Below are positions 1-6,948 of a stretch of DNA of 8,941 bases, piece after piece. Within the stretch, counting starts at the first letter, position 1; the number at the start of each line of letters is the position of its first letter. Where the stretch lies: contig JAKOWQ010000146.1 of assembly GCA_029781465.1 (NCBI GenBank), positions 1 through 8,941 of the forward strand, given 5' to 3'. Made by a program: the position numbers and the translations under genes. The stretch comes from Pseudomonadota bacterium. GTDB lineage: Bacteria > Pseudomonadota > Alphaproteobacteria > Sphingomonadales > Sphingomonadaceae. The notes beneath the pieces are model-generated. The model was not told where the DNA came from and made no database searches. It saw nothing but the letters and a program-made list of their open reading frames with translations.

Positions 1-2349
1 CTGGGCCACACCGCGGGCAACGGCGTGGACGTCAAGCCGCAGGCAGCGGGAGTGGCGGTCAGCCCCGACGGGAAGCGGGCACTGGTCGCCAACTACTACA
101 ACGATTCGGTCAGTTTGCTCGATCTGGGCACGAACGCCGTCATCGCCGAACAGGACCTGCGCCCCGGCAAGATCGATCCCGCCGATGCCGGCAAGCCGGG
201 CGGCGAATATCCGCTCGCGCTGGTGTGGAGCGATCCCGGCCGGGCCTGGGTCTCCGCGCCGCGCGACCGCGAGGTGGTGGCGCTGGCGATTGACGGCAAC
301 ACGGTCCGCGTGGCCGGGCGCCTCGCCACGATCGGCGAACCGACTTCGCTTTTGCTCGACCGCCAGAGCGGGCGCCTGCTCGCCACCGAAGACAATGCCG
401 ACCGATTGGCGGTGATCGACCTCGCAGCGGGCCGGGTTTTGGCGGAGCCCCGTGTGGGTCTGCCCGATGCGCTTGGCGCCTCGCCGGGCAAGGGCTTCAA
501 CCCCAACGGGCTGGCGCTGCTTCCCGATGGACGGCTGCTGGTGACGCTGGGCGGGGTCAACGCGCTGGCCGTGCTGGCCCCGGTCGAAGCAAGCTACGCG
601 GTCGAAGCGCTGGTGCCGACCGCCTGGTATCCCAGCACGGTTGCCACCAGCCGCGACGGCAAACGGATATTCGTCGCCAACCGCAAGAGCCCGCCCGGTC
701 CGAACCCGGAGGGATGCCGTCCGCAGATTGCCACCTATCGCAGCCAGGGGGACGCCTGCGGACCTGCCAACCAGTACATCTTCCAGCTCGAAAAGGCCGG
801 ATTGCTGGAATTTGCGCTGCCCTCGCAGGAACAGCTGGTGGCAACGACGCGCCAGGTCGCGGCCAATATCGGGCTTGACGATGGTGCTGCCCGCGCCGCC
901 GCCGAACAGATCATGGCCCAGATCAAGCCCAGGATCCGGCACGTGATCTTCATCATCAAGGAAAACCGCACCTACGATCAGGTGCTCGGCGATCTCGATC
1001 GCGGCAACGGCGATCCGCGCCTGGCGATCCTGGGCCGGGCGCTTTCGCCCAACCATCAGGCGCTGGCCCGCAACTTCGTCACGCTCGACAATTTCTACAA
1101 CAGCGGCGAACAATCGAGCACCGGCTGGACCTGGTCGACCGCCGCGCGCAGTCCCGACCTGCTCGAGCGCAACGCCTCGGTCAACTACGCCCGGCGCGGC
1201 CTTGCCTACGAGGCCGAACAGACCGACCGCTTCGTCGCCACCGGACAGACCATGGCCGAGCGTCACCAGACCAATCCCGCGATGTCGAAGGATCCCGATC
1301 TGCTTCCCGGCTCGGCGCTGCTGACCGCGCCCGATGGCGAAGAAGACGAAATGGAGGGCCAGGGCTATCTGTGGGACGCGGCGATCCGGGCCGGGATTTC
1401 GGTGCGCAACTACGGTTTTGCCGACGTCTCGGTTTACGATACCGATGCCCCCGGCGCGGTCCCGGTGATCCGCGAACCCGCCAAGGAGGGACGGCGCATC
1501 TTCACCTCGGGTGACAGCGACCTGACCGGGCGCAGCGATCCCTATTTTCGCGGCTTTGACCTCAAGCTCCCCGACTTCTGGCGCGAACGCGAGTGGGAGC
1601 GCGAATATGCCGAGATGGAAGCCGCCGGATCACTCCCCGCGCTCACCCTGCTGCGGCTGGGCAACGATCATTTCGGTGATTTCGCCCACGCGATCGACGG
1701 GGTGAACACGGTCGAGACCCAGATGGCCGACAATGATTATGCCCTGGGCCGCGTGGTCGAACGCGTTGCCAAGGGCAAGGCGGCGGATTCGACGCTGATC
1801 TTCGTGATCGAGGACGATGCGCAGAACGGCGCCGACCATGTCGATGCACGCCGGTCGCTCGCCTACATCGTCGGCCCCTATATCAAGCAGGGCAAAGTGA
1901 TTTCCACGCGCTACACCACGGTTTCGGTGCTGCGCACGATCGGCGCGGTGCTCGGAATCAAGCCGCTGGGGCTCAACGATGCGCTCGCCGTGCCGATGGC
2001 CGACCTGTTCGATCCGGCGCAGACCAGCTGGACCTATCGCGCCGAAGCCGCCGATGCCCTGCGCGCCACGCAGCTGCCGATCGAGCCCGATCGCTTCGTG
2101 CCCAAGGCCCAGGCTCGGGCAGACTGCCCGGGACGGAGCTCGGCCTATTGGTCGGCGGCGATGGCCGGGCAGGAGTTTGCGCTCGAAGACCGGCTCGATA
2201 CCGATGCCTTCAATTCCGCACTGTGGGCCGGACTCGGCCAGGGCCCCGAGCCGGAGACGCGCGGCGGCGAGGACTTCGGGAACGATCGAGCCCGGCTTCT
2301 GGCGGAAGCGCAATCGGTGGCCCCGGATTGCACAAGGTCCGGGCGCTGA
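1..2349 (+). CDS. YncE-like beta-propeller / phosphoesterase fusion protein, 5' truncated
   Basis: The reading frame is open from base 1 (LGHTAGNGVDVK...), so the GTG at 25 is probably internal and the true start lies upstream of the window. The first ~870 bases encode beta-propeller-like repeats of the YncE/WD type (SPDGKRALVANYYND, LALLPDGRLLVTLGG, SRDGKRIFVANRK). From about base 930 comes an alkaline-phosphatase/phospholipase-C-like phosphoesterase domain. It starts with HVIFIIKENRTYDQVLGD (bases 940-993), where the Glu-Asn pair is the usual metal-site signature. It continues with TLDNFYNSGEQSSTGW and ends with FVIEDDAQNGADHVDARRS (about 1801-1857), a second metal-binding block. This matches proteins usually named 'bifunctional YncE/alkaline phosphatase family' or phosphoesterase family PF04185. 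They are generally exported, but the signal peptide would lie outside the window. The substrate cannot be told from sequence. The class is confident; phosphatase versus phospholipase is open. Confidence 0.85.
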   Translation: MGHTAGNGVDVKPQAAGVAVSPDGKRALVANYYNDSVSLLDLGTNAVIAEQDLRPGKIDPADAGKPGGEYPLALVWSDPGRAWVSAPRDREVVALAIDGNTVRVAGRLATIGEPTSLLLDRQSGRLLATEDNADRLAVIDLAAGRVLAEPRVGLPDALGASPGKGFNPNGLALLPDGRLLVTLGGVNALAVLAPVEASYAVEALVPTAWYPSTVATSRDGKRIFVANRKSPPGPNPEGCRPQIATYRSQGDACGPANQYIFQLEKAGLLEFALPSQEQLVATTRQVAANIGLDDGAARAAAEQIMAQIKPRIRHVIFIIKENRTYDQVLGDLDRGNGDPRLAILGRALSPNHQALARNFVTLDNFYNSGEQSSTGWTWSTAARSPDLLERNASVNYARRGLAYEAEQTDRFVATGQTMAERHQTNPAMSKDPDLLPGSALLTAPDGEEDEMEGQGYLWDAAIRAGISVRNYGFADVSVYDTDAPGAVPVIREPAKEGRRIFTSGDSDLTGRSDPYFRGFDLKLPDFWREREWEREYAEMEAAGSLPALTLLRLGNDHFGDFAHAIDGVNTVETQMADNDYALGRVVERVAKGKAADSTLIFVIEDDAQNGADHVDARRSLAYIVGPYIKQGKVISTRYTTVSVLRTIGAVLGIKPLGLNDALAVPMADLFDPAQTSWTYRAEAADALRATQLPIEPDRFVPKAQARADCPGRSSAYWSAAMAGQEFALEDRLDTDAFNSALWAGLGQGPEPETRGGEDFGNDRARLLAEAQSVAPDCTRSGR

Positions 2350-2361
2350 CCCGCATTCGCG

Positions 2362-2389
2362 TTGCAATTTTGGCGGGTTGCACTATATT
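2362..2389 (+). promoter_or_regulatory. Putative sigma70-type promoter of the csp-infA pair
   Basis: TTGCAA at 2362-2367 and TATATT at 2384-2389 are separated by 16 bp, a close match to -35/-10 hexamers in otherwise GC-rich DNA. This sits 13 bp after the phosphoesterase stop. It would start a transcript near 2396, giving a leader of about 120 nt before the cold-shock ATG. This is a visual match only; there is no transcription data. Confidence 0.45.
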
Positions 2390-2400
2390 GCAGGGGCTAA

Positions 2401-2485
2401 CGTCGCTTGCGACGGAACTTTTCGGCGCTTTGCGCCTCTTCGTTCCCTTTCTCGCTTCTACGCTCCGCAGGCCATTTGCCTGCGG
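2401..2485 (+). promoter_or_regulatory. Structured 5' leader of the cold-shock gene (three hairpins)
   Basis: Three perfect inverted repeats follow the putative promoter. They are CGTCG-CTTG-CGACG (2401-2414), GGCGC-TTT-GCGCC (2424-2436) and CCGCAGGC-CATTT-GCCTGCGG (2465-2485). The last lies 17 bp before the AAAGGAAC ribosome-binding site. None is followed by a T run, so they do not look like intrinsic terminators. Cold-shock mRNAs of the cspA type in enterobacteria have long structured leaders that govern stability and translation with temperature. A similar role here is inferred from position and structure. Confidence 0.45.
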
Positions 2486-2516
2486 GTCATCCGTGTTTCG
2501 TGAAAGGAACCAAGAC

Positions 2517-2723
2517 ATGCCGGTAGGCACCGTGAAATTCTTCAATCCCGAAAAGGGCTATGGCTTTATCGCACCCGACGAGGGCGGCGGCGATGCATTT
2601 GTCCACATCAGCGCGGTCGAAGCCGCCGGGATGGAAACCCTCGATAAGAACCAGCGCGTCAAGTACGAGCTGGAAACCGACAAGCGTGGCAAGACCTCGG
2701 CAGTGCAGCTCGAAGCAGCCTGA
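2517..2723 (+). CDS. cspA: Cold-shock protein, CspA family (RNA chaperone)
   Basis: This encodes a 68-aa single cold-shock domain, the normal length for the family. RNP1 is KGYGFI (residues 13-18) and RNP2 is DAFVHIS (residues 26-32), which together form the nucleic-acid-binding face of the OB fold. The N-terminus MPVGTVKFFNPEKG is typical. The ATG at 2517 is chosen because the domain begins exactly there and AAAGGAAC (2503-2510) precedes it; an upstream open frame from 2148 is only read-through of noncoding sequence. These proteins bind single-stranded RNA and DNA and melt mRNA structure in the cytoplasm. The gene is followed 4 bp later by an IF-1 gene, suggesting a bicistronic mRNA for translation factors. 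The family is certain. Which Csp paralogue this is, and whether cold induces it, cannot be told from sequence. Confidence 0.93.
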   Translation: MPVGTVKFFNPEKGYGFIAPDEGGGDAFVHISAVEAAGMETLDKNQRVKYELETDKRGKTSAVQLEAA

Positions 2724-2727
2724 CGCG

Positions 2728-2997
2728 GTGGCCAAGGAGGATCTCCTCACGCTTGAAGGCCAGATCGACGAAATCCTTCCGGACGGACGCTTCGGCGTCA
2801 TGCTGGAAAACGACCACCGGATCATCGCCTACACGGCGGGCAAGATGCGCAAGTTCCGCATCCGCTCGGTGGTGGGCGACCGGGTTCGCGTCGAAATGAC
2901 CCCCTATGACCTGAGCAAGGGCCGCATCGTGTTCCGGGACCGCGGTCCCGGAGGCGGTGCCGGCCCGCCAGGCAAACGCAAGGGCAACCGGCGCTGA
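2728..2997 (+). CDS. infA: Translation initiation factor IF-1 paralogue with basic C-terminal tail
   Basis: This encodes 89 aa. Residues 1-72 match the IF-1 S1/OB fold: the start reads (M)AKEDLLTLEGQI, followed by SGKMRK-like TAGKMRKFRIR (about 36-46), then GDRVRVEMTPYDLSKGRIVFR (50-70). IF-1 binds the 30S A-site during initiation. The start is GTG 2728, because the conserved MAKED begins there, only 4 bp after the csp stop; there is no clear ribosome-binding site of its own, so translation may be coupled to csp. An AAGGAGG at 2734-2740 falls just inside the gene and simply encodes Lys-Glu-Glu/Asp. Unlike ordinary ~72-aa IF-1, it carries about 17 extra residues rich in Gly, Pro, Lys and Arg (GPGGGAGPPGKRKGNRR). 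The tail and the csp linkage suggest a second, specialised copy rather than the housekeeping gene, but that is inference. Confidence 0.88.
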   Translation: MAKEDLLTLEGQIDEILPDGRFGVMLENDHRIIAYTAGKMRKFRIRSVVGDRVRVEMTPYDLSKGRIVFRDRGPGGGAGPPGKRKGNRR

Positions 2998-3047
2998 GCC
3001 GCCTGCCTAATCCAGCGGCGCAAGAGGCGCCGGAAAGACCAATTGAT

Positions 3048-3194
3048 TTGTACCATGACCTTATTCTGGCCCGTGCCCGGCAATTGCCCGCACGCGCCGC
3101 CCGCCGCCGGGGTGAGCCCACTCGCCCGGCGCGGCGCAATCCCACCCTCTCGCGCAGCGAACTGCGCGAAGCGGTGATCGCCATTCTGGGCTGA
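3048..3194 (+). CDS. Possible small basic protein, 48 aa, unrecognised
   Basis: The 230 bp between infA and the next clear gene hold one open frame with plausible codon use and a helical C-terminus (...LSRSELREAVIAILG). It ends at TGA 3192-3194. The frame stays open back to the infA stop, but there is no ATG or GTG. TTG 3048, with GGAAAG (3032-3037) 10 bp upstream, is the best start I can see. From there it reads (M)YHDLILARARQLPARAARRR.... The middle is Arg- and Pro-rich. The frame starting at ATG 3055 gives a Cys/Pro-rich product and looks worse. No family was recognised. It could be a real small gene, a decayed gene or chance; confidence is low. Confidence 0.33.
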   Translation: MYHDLILARARQLPARAARRRGEPTRPARRNPTLSRSELREAVIAILG

Positions 3195-3227
3195 GGCCCG
3201 CACCACACCGAAAGGGCTTGCAAAGCC

Positions 3228-3440
3228 ATGGCCGCTTCAGCGCAGTTCTACCTCGATCAGGCTGCAATCTGCGAGAAAGCGGCCAGCGTGGCATTGCTCG
3301 ACAACCAACGCGAAACGCTGATGCGCTCGCACGCGGCCTGGATGGCACTGGCCAATCGCGAGCTCAAGATTCAGGCCGAGCGCATCAAGCGTGACCGCGA
3401 GCGCATCCAGGCGCAGCAAAAGGAACCGACCCATGTCTGA
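3228..3440 (+). CDS. Conserved-looking small helical protein, 70 aa, function unknown
   Basis: This encodes a 70-aa soluble protein that appears almost entirely alpha-helical: FYLDQAAICEKAASVALLDN (about 7-26), then RETLMRSHAAWMALANRELK, then a very basic and acidic charged tail (IQAERIKRDRERIQAQQKEP). There are no membrane segments and no signal peptide. The start ATG 3228 has a weak GAAAGGG (3210-3216) 11 bp upstream. The pattern YLDQAA.CE.AA...NQRE....S...W..LA is one I associate with small uncharacterised alphaproteobacterial proteins, but I cannot name a domain. Its last 8 bases overlap the next gene, so the two are probably co-translated. The function is unknown. Confidence 0.72.
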   Translation: MAASAQFYLDQAAICEKAASVALLDNQRETLMRSHAAWMALANRELKIQAERIKRDRERIQAQQKEPTHV

Positions 3441-3642
3441 TGAAGCGACCCGGCCTTTCCTGATCGACCGCGACGACGAGGGCAACTTTCGCCTGACCGT
3501 GCGCGACGTGCGGTACAATTCGCAAGGCTATCCGATCGTCTCTGGCACCCGCGAAACCGAGCTGTTCGCCACCGCTGCCGCCGCCAAGACCTGGGCCCGC
3601 AACAACTTCAACGCCAAGGCCGGGCAATATCTGATGAAGTGA
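3433..3642 (+). CDS. Small protein, 69 aa, function unknown
   Basis: The ATG at 3433 lies inside the previous gene (8-bp overlap), with AAAAGGAA (3418-3425) about 7 bp upstream. This internal ATG is preferred over the in-frame start at 3391, which would overlap far more and lacks a ribosome-binding site. The protein is polar and soluble, with likely beta-strand content (FLIDRDDEGNFRLTVRDVRY, residues 9-28) followed by an Ala-rich helix (TELFATAAAAKTWARNNF, about 42-59). No family was recognised. The gene runs convergently into pspF with only 7 bp between the two stop codons, and no terminator hairpin is visible there. Confidence 0.72.
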   Translation: MSDEATRPFLIDRDDEGNFRLTVRDVRYNSQGYPIVSGTRETELFATAAAAKTWARNNFNAKAGQYLMK

Positions 3643-3649
3643 GCGATGC

Positions 3650-4689
<1,040 letters not shown>

Positions 4690-4690
<1 letters not shown>

Positions 4691-4735
4691 TCCCAAGATA
4701 TAGTGAAATTTCCCAAGTATGGGAACTCCTTCCCA
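4690..4735 (+). promoter_or_regulatory. Probable PspF upstream activating sites: TTCCCA boxes at 20-bp intervals
   Basis: TTCCCA occurs at 4690-4695, 4710-4715 and 4730-4735, exactly 20 bp apart, close to two helical turns. The first two extend to TTCCCAAG. An inverted copy TGGGAA at 4720-4725 makes the palindrome TTCCCA-AGTA-TGGGAA (4710-4725). Relative to the predicted sigma54 start near 4817, the boxes fall at about -127 to -82, the same range as the PspF enhancer sites of E. coli pspA. The first box overlaps the pspF start codon on the other strand. The function is inferred from motif spacing and position. Confidence 0.6.
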
Positions 4736-4790
4736 CATGTCGTTGGTCGATTTCCCCGCAAAGGCACGGATTTGCGCCATTCGGGCAAAT

Positions 4791-4806
4791 TGGCACGGCC
4801 TTTGCG
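4791..4806 (+). promoter_or_regulatory. Sigma54 (-24/-12) promoter of the psp operon
   Basis: TGGCACG at 4791-4797 and TTTGCG at 4801-4806 place the invariant GG (4792-4793) and GC (4804-4805) exactly 10 bp apart, matching the consensus TGGCACG-N4-TTGC. Transcription would start near 4817, giving a leader of about 26 nt before the first small gene. The linked pspF and the TTCCCA boxes 56-101 bp upstream strongly support it. Confidence 0.9.
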
Positions 4807-4842
4807 ATTATCCGGACAAACGCATTCCGCACGAGGCACACT

Positions 4843-5004
4843 ATGTTGAACAAGCTCCTCAATCCCGCCACCAGCCTTGACCGGGCCATTGCGCTTTCGG
4901 TTACCGCGATGCTGGCGATGAACCTCTTCGTCCTTGCCCAGCAGCTTCAGCCCAGCCCCGCGCTGGCCCTTTCGCAGGGTCATGCCGCGGCGGCACAGGT
5001 CTGA
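4843..5004 (+). CDS. 53-aa single-pass membrane peptide, first cistron of the psp operon
   Basis: The ATG at 4843 has GAGG (4833-4836) 6 bp upstream and lies about 26 nt after the predicted sigma54 start, so it would be the first gene translated on stress induction. The product begins MLNKLLNPATSLDRAIALSV. One hydrophobic segment (about residues 14-33, ALSVTAMLAMNLFVLA) is followed by a Gln/Pro/Ala-rich tail (QQLQPSPALALSQGHAAAAQV). It could be an inner-membrane peptide or an uncleaved or weakly cleaved signal-like sequence (possible site after PALA, about 39-42). Codon use matches neighbouring genes. No family was recognised and it is short enough to be missed by gene callers. Its placement suggests a role in, or a translational leader for, the Psp response. 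Confidence 0.6.
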   Translation: MLNKLLNPATSLDRAIALSVTAMLAMNLFVLAQQLQPSPALALSQGHAAAAQV

Positions 5005-5243
5005 GCGGCGCGGTGAACGACAAGATGGGCCACGATCCCTTCAACCCGCTTGGGCCGGAACCCCAAGCAAGCCCCCAAAGCGGCTCCCAGTCCCCCCGCC
5101 GCTCGGGTGTTCCGGCCCAGACCGCCGCCGCCGATCCCTTTGCGGGCGGCGCGCGGCGGGCTTCGCGCCTCGACGCGGAGGTCGAACGCCTCCGCAAGTC
5201 TCCCACCCCTACCCTTTCGCAATCAACCGCCGGAGTTCCCTGG
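5005..5243 (+). other. Leader before pspA, or N-terminal extension of PspA
   Basis: These 239 bp separate the small first gene from the canonical PspA start. The pspA frame stays open throughout: from GTG 5013 or ATG 5025 it would add 73-77 residues rich in Pro, Ser, Gln and Ala. That extension includes one stretch with protein-like character (RRASRLDAEVERLRKS). No convincing ribosome-binding site precedes 5013 or 5025, while GGAG (5232-5235) sits well placed before ATG 5244. A perfect hairpin GCGGAGG-TCGAACG-CCTCCGC (5175-5195) lies inside. I read it as an untranslated spacer or remnant coding sequence; an extended PspA isoform is possible. Confidence 0.4.
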
Positions 5244-5936
5244 ATGGGCATTTTCAGCCGCACGCGTGACATTATCGCCGCCAATTTCAACGATCTGCTC
5301 GACAAGGCCGACGATCCCGCGAAGATGATCCGGATGATCATCCTCGAAATGGAGGAGACCCTGGTCGAGGTTCGCGCCAGCGCGGCCCGCACCATTGCCG
5401 ATCAGAAGGAAATGCACCGCCACACCGTCAAGCTCGAGCGGCTCCAGGCCGACTGGGGCGAGAAGGCCCAGCTCGCGCTGTCCAAGGATCGCGAGGACCT
5501 GGCCCGCGCGGCGCTGGTCGAAAAGAAGAAGGCCGCCGACATGGCCGAACAGCTCAAGGCCGAAATCGCCGTGCTCGACGATGCGCTGCGCGCTTACGAG
5601 GTCGATATCGAAAAGCTCCAGACCCGCCTGCGCGAGGCCCGCACCCGTCAGGGCGCGATCGCCGCGCGGCTGGAAAGCGCTGAAAACCGCGTCAAGCTGC
5701 GAACGCTGCTGGCCAGTGAGCGGGTCGACGATGCCATGGCGCGCTTCGACCAGCTTGAGCGCCGGGTCGACTATGCCGAAGGCCGCGCCGACGCGCTGAG
5801 CCTGGCAGACGGCTCCGCAAAGCCCAGCCTTGCCGATGAGATCGCCGCGCTCGCCGGGGCCGACAAGATCGACGAGGAGCTCGAAGAAATGAAGCGCGCT
5901 CTGAGCGCCGCGAACGAACCCAAGAAGGAAGACTGA
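5244..5936 (+). CDS. pspA: PspA, phage-shock/ESCRT-III-like membrane stress effector
   Basis: The 230 aa from ATG 5244 give the usual PspA length. It begins with the amphipathic membrane-binding helix MGIFSRTRDIIAANFNDLLD (1-20), followed by the classic DDPAKMIRMIILEMEETLVE (about 23-42). The rest is a long coiled coil with the signature KDREDLARAALVEKKKA (about 84-100), and an acidic and basic C-terminal helix ends it. PspA binds damaged inner membrane to preserve proton motive force and, when idle, holds PspF inactive. GGAG at 5232-5235, 8 bp upstream, and alignment to E. coli PspA decide the start; the frame is open further upstream. It is followed 4 bp later by pspB and transcribed from the sigma54 promoter at 4791. 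The identification is secure. Confidence 0.96.
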   Translation: MGIFSRTRDIIAANFNDLLDKADDPAKMIRMIILEMEETLVEVRASAARTIADQKEMHRHTVKLERLQADWGEKAQLALSKDREDLARAALVEKKKAADMAEQLKAEIAVLDDALRAYEVDIEKLQTRLREARTRQGAIAARLESAENRVKLRTLLASERVDDAMARFDQLERRVDYAEGRADALSLADGSAKPSLADEIAALAGADKIDEELEEMKRALSAANEPKKED

Positions 5937-5940
5937 GCCG

Positions 5941-6258
5941 ATGGACGAGATGATTATCCCGCTGATCGCGGTGCTGGCGATCTTTGTCGGCATGCCGTGG
6001 ATCATCCTTCACTATGTCACCAAGTGGAAGACTTCGGCCACGCTGACCAACGACGACGAAGCGCTGCTCGAAGAGCTGCACCAGCTGGCCCGCCGCCTCG
6101 ACGAGCGGATGGACACGGTCGAACGCCTGGTTGCCAGCGATCATCCCGAGTTCAGCCCGGGCCGCCTGCTGCCCGACCGCGCAACCGACAACGTCGTGCT
6201 TGATGAAATCGAACAGCTGCGCGCAACGAGCCAGCTCAAGGGGAGGATTGCAAAGTGA
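5941..6258 (+). CDS. pspB: PspB, membrane sensor/adaptor of the Psp system, with extended tail
   Basis: This encodes 105 aa with an N-terminal transmembrane helix (about 5-25, IPLIAVLAIFVGMPWIILHY) and a cytoplasmic coiled coil LLEELHQLARRLDERMDTVE. The block ERLVASDHPEFSPGRL (61-76) corresponds to the end of E. coli PspB (ALESILDAEHPNW). PspB with PspC detects envelope damage and draws PspA from PspF to the membrane. This copy is about 30 residues longer than the 74-aa E. coli protein. The added tail contains VVLDEIEQLR (85-94), which resembles the motif that ends PspC and four downstream small proteins. The ATG at 5941 is 4 bp after pspA, with AAGGAA (5925-5930) as ribosome-binding site. 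Its stop overlaps the pspC GTG start by 4 bp. Confidence 0.93.
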   Translation: MDEMIIPLIAVLAIFVGMPWIILHYVTKWKTSATLTNDDEALLEELHQLARRLDERMDTVERLVASDHPEFSPGRLLPDRATDNVVLDEIEQLRATSQLKGRIAK

Positions 6259-6632
6259 ACAGCCCGCGCACCCGCTTTTACCGCGACAAGGTCAACGGCA
6301 AGTTTCTGGGCGTCTGCGCCGGTATCGCCGACTACACCGGGATCGACGTGATGTGGCTGCGGCTGGGCGCCGTGGGGCTGACGCTGATGGGTACGGGGCT
6401 GCCACTGCTGGCCTATTTCCTGATCGGCATGTTCGCCCCCAAGAAGCCCGCGGGCTTCTATAGCGACCGGATCGAACAGCAGTTCTGGCAGGGGGTGCGC
6501 CAGTCGCCCGCCCGTACCGCCAAGCAGGTGCGTGCCCAGTTCCGCGACATCGACCGCCGCCTGGCCGAGGTCGAAGCCTTCTACGTCACTTCCAACCCGC
6601 GGCTTTCGGCTGAAATCGAACGCCTGCGCTGA
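6255..6632 (+). CDS. pspC: PspC, membrane partner of PspB
   Basis: This encodes 125 aa, close to E. coli PspC (119 aa). The PspC domain spans about 7-63: RFYRDKVNGKFLGVCAGIADY, then the membrane region LRLGAVGLTLMGTGLPLLAY (35-54) and FLIGMFAPKK. The cytoplasmic tail RDIDRRLAEVEAFYVTSNPR (about 97-116), followed by LSAEIERLR, matches the E. coli PspC tail pattern RLREMERYVTSDTFTL. This tail is the region thought to work with PspB in switching PspA. The start is GTG 6255, overlapping the pspB stop (GTGA), with GGGAGG (6241-6246) 8 bp upstream. The terminal IERLR recurs in the downstream small proteins. The identification is secure. Confidence 0.95.
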   Translation: MNSPRTRFYRDKVNGKFLGVCAGIADYTGIDVMWLRLGAVGLTLMGTGLPLLAYFLIGMFAPKKPAGFYSDRIEQQFWQGVRQSPARTAKQVRAQFRDIDRRLAEVEAFYVTSNPRLSAEIERLR

Positions 6633-6657
6633 CGCCTGAAACAGGGGAAACCAAGAC

Positions 6658-6948
6658 ATGTCCGCCGGAAATATCGCCCTCCTGATCCCGATCATCGGTG
6701 TTTCGATTCCGATTGTCGCCATCTGGACCGCACACCAGCGCAAGATGGCCGAGCTGCATATCAAGGCCGCCGCCGAAAAGGCCGCCCAGTACGCCACCAA
6801 CAACAGCGAGCTGGAAGAACGCGTGCGCGTTCTCGAACGGATCGTCACCGACAAGGGCTATGACGTCGCCACCCAGATCGAGGCGCTGCGCGATGCCCGC
6901 AAGGTCGAGGCCTTGCTTGATCGGCGCGAAGAGGAGCTGCGCAAATGA
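6658..6948 (+). CDS. Psp-linked anchored coiled-coil protein 1 (96 aa)
   Basis: It has an N-terminal membrane helix (about 6-24, IALLIPIIGVSIPIVAIWT), a basic boundary (HQRKM), an Ala/Lys/Glu-rich helical stalk, and the shared motif RVRVLERIVTDKGYDVATQI (55-74), then EALRDAR and an extra charged helix (VEALLDRREEELRK). The layout resembles PspB: anchor outside, coiled coil in the cytoplasm. ATG 6658 has AGGGGA (6643-6648) 9 bp upstream and lies 25 bp after pspC, so it belongs to the same transcript. Its stop overlaps the next start (ATGA). The motif block at 6835-6897 matches 49 of 63 bases of the block at 7478-7540 in a later gene. The protein has no established name known to me. A PspB/PspC-like accessory role is inferred. 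Confidence 0.85.
   Translation: MSAGNIALLIPIIGVSIPIVAIWTAHQRKMAELHIKAAAEKAAQYATNNSELEERVRVLERIVTDKGYDVATQIEALRDARKVEALLDRREEELRK

Noticed and set aside
1630..2367. 245-codon open frame on the - strand opposite the phosphoesterase gene
   Set aside because: It is antisense to conserved catalytic blocks of the phosphoesterase; the composition is that of a shadow frame.
2734..2740. Perfect AAGGAGG just after the infA start
   Set aside because: It is the codons for the conserved Lys-Glu-Asp of IF-1; no suitable start codon follows at normal spacing in a useful frame.
2822..3229. 135-codon - strand frame covering the gap after infA
   Set aside because: It is rich in Cys, Arg and Pro, overlaps infA in antisense and has no recognisable domain.
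4691..4780. Longer PspF starting at 4780
   Set aside because: The extra 30 residues do not resemble PspF N-termini and would place the operator boxes inside the coding region.
5223..6005. 260-codon open frame on the - strand opposite pspA
   Set aside because: It mirrors pspA codon positions and has no ribosome-binding site or recognisable motif.
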